Shown here piece by piece: positions 60,462 through 64,000 of a stretch of DNA of 64,000 bases. Source of the stretch: JALZKA01 sp963701205 (GTDB taxonomy: Bacteria > Actinomycetota > Thermoleophilia > Solirubrobacterales > 70-9); the NCBI GenBank assembly GCA_963701205.1, contig OY969575.1, forward strand, positions 310,001-374,000, given 5' to 3'. Every line of letters begins with the position of its first letter. Position 1 is the stretch's first letter. The position numbers and the translations under genes are program-made. The notes under the pieces were generated by a model that saw nothing but the letters and a program-made list of their open reading frames with translations, ran no database searches and had not been told where the DNA came from.

Positions 60462-61403
60462 TTATAGCACCGGGCTACCGGTGCGCAGGCTTCCGGCAAC
60501 CAGCGCAATCAGGCCCACGCAGTCAGCCGCGACCTCCCCGGCTAGCGCTCGCGGCCCCGAGCGGCCCCAGGGGCGAGCACTTCGATATGCGGTCAGCAGG
60601 TATGGCAGCGCCGCGGCCAGCGGCAAAGGGGTGCCAAGCGCCAGCCCCCAACCCAAGGCGCCCAACGCGGCGTCGAAGCGAAGGGTTCGGCGATTCAGGA
60701 AGAGCCGGCCAACGAGCAACTCTTGCCTGAGTTCCGGAATCCGCTTGATGATTGTCGGAAAGTAAAAAAGGCGAAGACGCTCCTGCGCGTACTCCGCCGC
60801 GGATCGGCGGAACACTGCGTGGTGGACAAGCGCTGCCTCACAGTAGGAGACCCGGGCGCCGCCGCGCCGTGCCCGCCAACCGAACCACACATCCTCGGCG
60901 AGCGGCTTTCCAAGGCGCGCCTTGAGCCAGTCCTCAAAGCCACCAACCCGGCCGTGAAGCTCGCGCCGGACGAAAAGGTTGGCCGTCTCAAAGAGGCCGC
61001 CGCGGCCATCAACCCAAATCGTCCTGTCGAATGGACGCCTGGTTGCCGATGGCACCGGCCGGACCGCACCCTGTACAAGATCGGCATCGTCCATCGCCGC
61101 AACGCCCTCACGAAGCCAGTCCGGCGCGGGCTCGCAATCGGCGTCGGTGAACGCAAGGATGGCGGCGCTCGCCGCAGCGACACCGCGGTCGCGTGCCGGA
61201 CCTGGCCCGGCCTTCTTCTGGCGTATCAGCGTGACCTCGGGCTCAAAGTTGGCCGCGATCGCCGCAGTCTCGTCGGTGGAGCCGTCATCCACCACAATCA
61301 CCTCCCACTCAAAACCCGCGTCCTGGTGGGCGAGAGCATCAAGGGTGGCACCAAGGGTCGCGGCAGCGTTGTGGGCGGGCACGATGACACTGACCGTTGA
61401 CAT
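60462..61403 (-). CDS. glycosyltransferase family 2
   Basis: 313 residues. SVIVPAHNAAATLGATL, VIVVDDGSTDETAAIA, the metal site FTDADCEPAPDW and AEDVWFGWRARRGG. C-terminal helices (ALGWGLALGTPLPLAAALPYLL) suggest membrane attachment. Member of the same subfamily as 47296 and 58127, so three related transferases lie in this cluster. It diverges from the methyltransferase at 61453. Confidence 0.88.
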   Translation of the reverse strand: MSTVSVIVPAHNAAATLGATLDALAHQDAGFEWEVIVVDDGSTDETAAIAANFEPEVTLIRQKKAGPGPARDRGVAAASAAILAFTDADCEPAPDWLREGVAAMDDADLVQGAVRPVPSATRRPFDRTIWVDGRGGLFETANLFVRRELHGRVGGFEDWLKARLGKPLAEDVWFGWRARRGGARVSYCEAALVHHAVFRRSAAEYAQERLRLFYFPTIIKRIPELRQELLVGRLFLNRRTLRFDAALGALGWGLALGTPLPLAAALPYLLTAYRSARPWGRSGPRALAGEVAADCVGLIALVAGSLRTGSPVL

Positions 61404-61452
61404 GGCAGCATTGTCGCGGACGCACGAGACGAGCCACTAGACTTTCGATCCC

Positions 61453-62181
61453 TTGGCTCCCGCAACGACCGAAAACGTCTCGGCAACTGAGGTCGAAGCC
61501 ATTGATTGGTACCACACGTTGGAACTGCCGGACGGCCAAGTGACCAACGGTTGGTTCGACCTTCGGAGCCTCGTTCCCAGCTATGGACTACCTGAGGACA
61601 TGAGTGGCATGCGGGCCCTTGAGGTCGGAACATGGGACGGCTTTTGGGCCTTTGAGATGGAGCGCCGCGGCGCCGACGTGGTCGCGATCGATCTCGAAGA
61701 CGACGCTAGCCTGGACTGGCCACCCCGGCGGCGTCCCGAGCGGCCGAACAGCCACGCACGGGGCGCCGGATTCAAGCTTGCGAGCGCGCTGTACGGATCG
61801 CGGGTGGAGCGCACGATCTGCAACATCTACGACGCGACGCCCGAGCGCCTAGGCACCTTCGACATCGTCTTTTGTGGCAGCGTGCTGATCCACCTCCGCG
61901 ACCAACTGCTCGCGCTTGAGCGCATCGCAAACCTCTGCACCGGCGTTTTCATCTCAGCCGAGGAGTACGACCGGCGAATGAACCTGCTTCCGTTTCCCGC
62001 CTCGCGCTACCTCGCCGACCGTGAAAGCGCCGTTGTCTTCTGGCTGCCATCGATCCGAACATGGAAGCGGATGATGTGGACCGCCGGATTTGAGCGTGTG
62101 GAGCAAAAAGCGCGGTTCAAGCTCCCGTCCCGCGATGGCTTCTCGGTTCGTCACGCCTGCTTTCACTGCCACAAGGCCTGA
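61453..62181 (+). CDS. SAM-dependent methyltransferase, DUF1698/CmoB-like
   Basis: 242 residues from a TTG at 61453, with TAGACT 9 bases upstream. The N-terminal WYHTLELPDGQVTNGWFDLR precedes SAM motif I ALEVGTWDGFWAFEMERRG and GTFDIVFCGSVLIHLRDQ. The layout is like the DUF1698/CmoB group of methyltransferases, and glycan-cluster homologues exist, so tRNA modification is not assumed. The 3' end overlaps the convergent methyltransferase by 65 bases. Confidence 0.78.
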   Translation: MAPATTENVSATEVEAIDWYHTLELPDGQVTNGWFDLRSLVPSYGLPEDMSGMRALEVGTWDGFWAFEMERRGADVVAIDLEDDASLDWPPRRRPERPNSHARGAGFKLASALYGSRVERTICNIYDATPERLGTFDIVFCGSVLIHLRDQLLALERIANLCTGVFISAEEYDRRMNLLPFPASRYLADRESAVVFWLPSIRTWKRMMWTAGFERVEQKARFKLPSRDGFSVRHACFHCHKA

Positions 62182-62878
62182 GCCGGCGGCCAACGGCCCG
62201 AACTCGATCGGCCAACGCGCGCCTCGGGAGCCGCGCGACCAGCGCTTCTTGGTGCTCCGCCACGAACCCCGCGAGATAGCTGTCGAACTCGTCCGCGTCA
62301 AAGAAGATCTTTTCTGCAAAATCGAACTGCTCTTCCCAGAACATCGTGACAACTCGCTCCGAGGGCTCGAGCACAGAGCCGAGCGGGGGCGAAATTTGAT
62401 ACGCCAGCCGACCGTGGAGTACGTGTGGCTTGAAGACGAACCGCAGAACGCCGTCATCGATGTCGATCAGCCAGTGGTGGTGGGACCAGCCCGCCCACTC
62501 GCCGGCCACGCCCCAGGCCTGCTCTTCAAGTCGTGACGGAACCTCGATATACCCGGCTCGGCCGACCCTATTAATTTCGCTGCACACCCAGACCGGATCG
62601 CGAACGTCCTCGAGGGTGTGCGAGCAAACAACAAAGTCGAACTGATCATCAGAAAATGGCCACGGCTCTCGGTCACAGATGTCTCGCTCGACCCAAGAGT
62701 CATGCGTGAATCGCTCAAGCTCAGGGCGGTGATCGCCATATACGCCGCGGGTACCGTACGGCATGAGGTCGATCACCCAGTCTGCCCGACTCAACGGCTT
62801 GGCCCAGCCTCCCACATCGAGAACTAGCGCGTCATCCGCAAGCGAACCCTCGATTTTTTCGATGCTGGAAACAAGCAC
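62117..62878 (-). CDS. methyltransferase-domain protein
   Basis: About 253 residues from the GTG at 62878. DALVLDVGGWAKPLSRADWV is a diverged SAM site; FDFVVCSHTLEDVRDPVWV is the post-motif acidic stretch (SHTLED). The rest (GRAGYIEVPSRLEEQ, WSHHHWLIDIDDG) resembles class I methyltransferases acting on glycans. The longer frame to 63058 lies over the divergent gene start and was rejected. The C-terminal 40 residues are Arg-rich and overlap the convergent gene, so the true end may be modified. Confidence 0.7.
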   Translation of the reverse strand: MLVSSIEKIEGSLADDALVLDVGGWAKPLSRADWVIDLMPYGTRGVYGDHRPELERFTHDSWVERDICDREPWPFSDDQFDFVVCSHTLEDVRDPVWVCSEINRVGRAGYIEVPSRLEEQAWGVAGEWAGWSHHHWLIDIDDGVLRFVFKPHVLHGRLAYQISPPLGSVLEPSERVVTMFWEEQFDFAEKIFFDADEFDSYLAGFVAEHQEALVARLPRRALADRVRAVGRRLRPCGSESRRDEPRSHRGTGA

Positions 62879-62928
62879 GGACAGCAGTATCGCGAACCAT
62901 CCATGTCCCTGGCTACAGTGATCCGTCC

Positions 62929-63642
62929 ATGCAGCCGACGAAGATGCGCAAGTTCTGGGATGCCCGTGCCCGGGAGGACCCCTATTTCTTTGTCGATAAC
63001 CGCCTTCGATACGGTGACCCCGACCTTGATCGCTTCTGGGCCGGAGGACCAGAAGCACTTTCGATCATGGAAGCGGCCCTCGGTGCACGAATCCTGCCGA
63101 GCCATGAAATCGTAGAAGTCGGTTGCGGCGTTGGCCGCATGACCCGTGCACTGTGCGCGCGAGGCCACTCGGTCCGCGCGCTCGATATATCGCCGGAGAT
63201 GATCGAGCGGGCGAGGGAGTTGAACTCAGACATTCCCAATGCGGAATTCATCTTGGGGGACGGCGGTTCGCTTCGGCCCATTGCGGATGACAGCGCCGAC
63301 GTCATTCACTCCGATGTGGTTTTCCAACACATTCCCGACCCTGCCATCACTCTGGGGTATGTTCGCGAGATGGGGCGCGTGCTTCGGGCAGGTGGGTTCG
63401 CCATGTTTCAGGTCTCGAACTCCCCGGAAGTTCATCGACAGCCACGACTCTTCCAGCGCACCCGACACCGTATTCGAAACTTGGCGGCCCGTGGTCCCGG
63501 AGGCCAGACGCACCCCGCCTGGCTTGGATCCAGCGTAGAACTTGATGCACTTAGACGTACCGCCAACGAAGTAGGTCTTGAACTGAATAGGTCGGTTGGC
63601 GAGGGCACAATCTCGTGCCAGGTCCTCATGACTCGGCGCTAG
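62929..63642 (+). CDS. class I SAM-dependent methyltransferase
   Basis: 237 residues from an ATG with TACAGT 9 bases upstream. KFWDARAREDPYFFVDN, SAM motif I IVEVGCGVGRMTRALCARG, ALDISPEMIERAREL and DVVFQHIPDPAITLGYV with the LRAGGFAMFQVS post-motif. Substrate unknown, probably a sugar in this glycan cluster. Confidence 0.86.
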   Translation: MQPTKMRKFWDARAREDPYFFVDNRLRYGDPDLDRFWAGGPEALSIMEAALGARILPSHEIVEVGCGVGRMTRALCARGHSVRALDISPEMIERARELNSDIPNAEFILGDGGSLRPIADDSADVIHSDVVFQHIPDPAITLGYVREMGRVLRAGGFAMFQVSNSPEVHRQPRLFQRTRHRIRNLAARGPGGQTHPAWLGSSVELDALRRTANEVGLELNRSVGEGTISCQVLMTRR

Positions 63643-64000
63643 GCCGCTTCAACAGCAGGGGTGATACGCAGGTAGGACCACATCTCCCGCAGCAGATGAC
63701 GCTCGACGATGAGCGTGGTCACCACGACAATCGCGCTGAACAGCGCAAACTCCCCCACGATCAAGCCCCCAGACCGCTCGCCATCTTCGGCGAGAAGCCG
63801 GATCAGCAGGACGACCGCAGCGGCCGGAAGCGTCGGGGTCACGGCGCGAAGGATGTGGCGCAGTATGCGAAACCCAGGAAATAGGGCGCGGATGTAGTGG
63901 ACTCGAAAGGCCAGCGCAACAAGCGCCATCGCCACGGTGCCAACCGCCAACCCGTCAAGACCTGAAGTAAATGTCAGCGGGGTCGCGACGGCCAAGAACG
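63639..64000 (-). CDS. oligosaccharide flippase C-terminal part, truncated by the window end
   Basis: About 120 residues, with the start beyond the window. Three to four hydrophobic helices (GLAVGTVAMALVALAFRVHY, LPAAAVVLLIRLL, ALFSAIVVVTTLIVERHLL) and the polar ends match the last helices of a polysaccharide-transporter/Wzx-type flippase. The internal GTG at 63995 is not taken as a start. The stop overlaps the convergent methyltransferase stop by 4 bases. Confidence 0.6.
   Translation of the reverse strand, partial: FLAVATPLTFTSGLDGLAVGTVAMALVALAFRVHYIRALFPGFRILRHILRAVTPTLPAAAVVLLIRLLAEDGERSGGLIVGEFALFSAIVVVTTLIVERHLLREMWSYLRITPAVEAA

Noticed and set aside
1..64000. CRISPR arrays, tRNA genes, insertion sequences or prophage
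   Set aside because: No regularly spaced repeats, cloverleaf-like sequences, transposase or phage motifs were found on inspection; a tRNAscan or IS search would be decisive.

Overview
The window is high-GC DNA with dense, mostly overlapping genes. It looks like a chromosomal segment of an actinobacterium, probably of the class Thermoleophilia. That placement is an inference from gene order (rplM-rpsI-glmM-glmS-acpS-nnr-alr, guaB3-guaA, ctaC/ctaD/ctaE), the GC content and frequent leaderless starts; no 16S rRNA is present. I found no rRNA, tRNA, CRISPR array, transposase or phage gene.

Layout. 1-1.8 kb: a shattered enoyl-CoA hydratase and a frameshifted 3-hydroxyacyl-CoA dehydrogenase (beta-oxidation). 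1.7-6.8 kb: EamA exporter, lysyl oxidase-like secreted protein, thioredoxin reductase, MprF-type membrane protein, PAP2 phosphatase. 6.9-12.1 kb: a plus-strand operon with cytochrome oxidase subunit II and I homologues that have lost essentially all cofactor ligands, then ctaA and ctaB (heme A synthesis) and two small membrane proteins. 12.1-18.6 kb: CBS protein, diheme cytochrome c lipoprotein, a membrane-anchored stress-protein-like gene, and the genuine minus-strand oxidase operon ctaC-ctaD-(two-domain stress-protein-like)-ctaE. 18.6-25.2 kb: glycosyltransferase, zinc ribbon, secreted protein, ABC exporter operon, glycoside hydrolase-like protein. 25.2-35.4 kb: a long minus-strand housekeeping run read as rplM, rpsI, glmM, glmS, acpS, nnrDE, alr, CCA-adding-like enzyme, enoyl-CoA hydratase, infA. 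35.6-39.7 kb: flippase, TylF-type methyltransferase, epimerase, glycosyltransferase. 39.7-46.5 kb: guaB3-guaA behind a structured leader, then HU-pyrF-LysM-dacA-fruK. 46.6-64 kb: a surface-glycan region of glycosyltransferases, methyltransferases, an acetyltransferase, an FAD enzyme and two large paralogous membrane glycosyltransferases.

The most unusual system is the operon at 6916-12065. Its subunit I homologue aligns without gaps to the functional CtaD of the same window around every ligand site, yet each heme, CuB and proton-channel residue checked is replaced; the subunit II homologue has lost the CuA cysteines and one histidine. Both frames are intact, so they look like maintained, non-catalytic oxidase paralogues placed next to the heme A synthesis genes. 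Other points: ribosomal protein S9 with an acidic extension of about 190 residues, CTG starts inside CTGA overlaps, a hairpin array ahead of guaB3, and stress-protein-like domains around the oxidase genes.

Several conserved or essential genes (glmM, ctaD, rpsI, both enoyl-CoA hydratases, the hydroxyacyl-CoA dehydrogenase, a flippase) carry apparent frameshifts. I read these mainly as base-calling or assembly indels.
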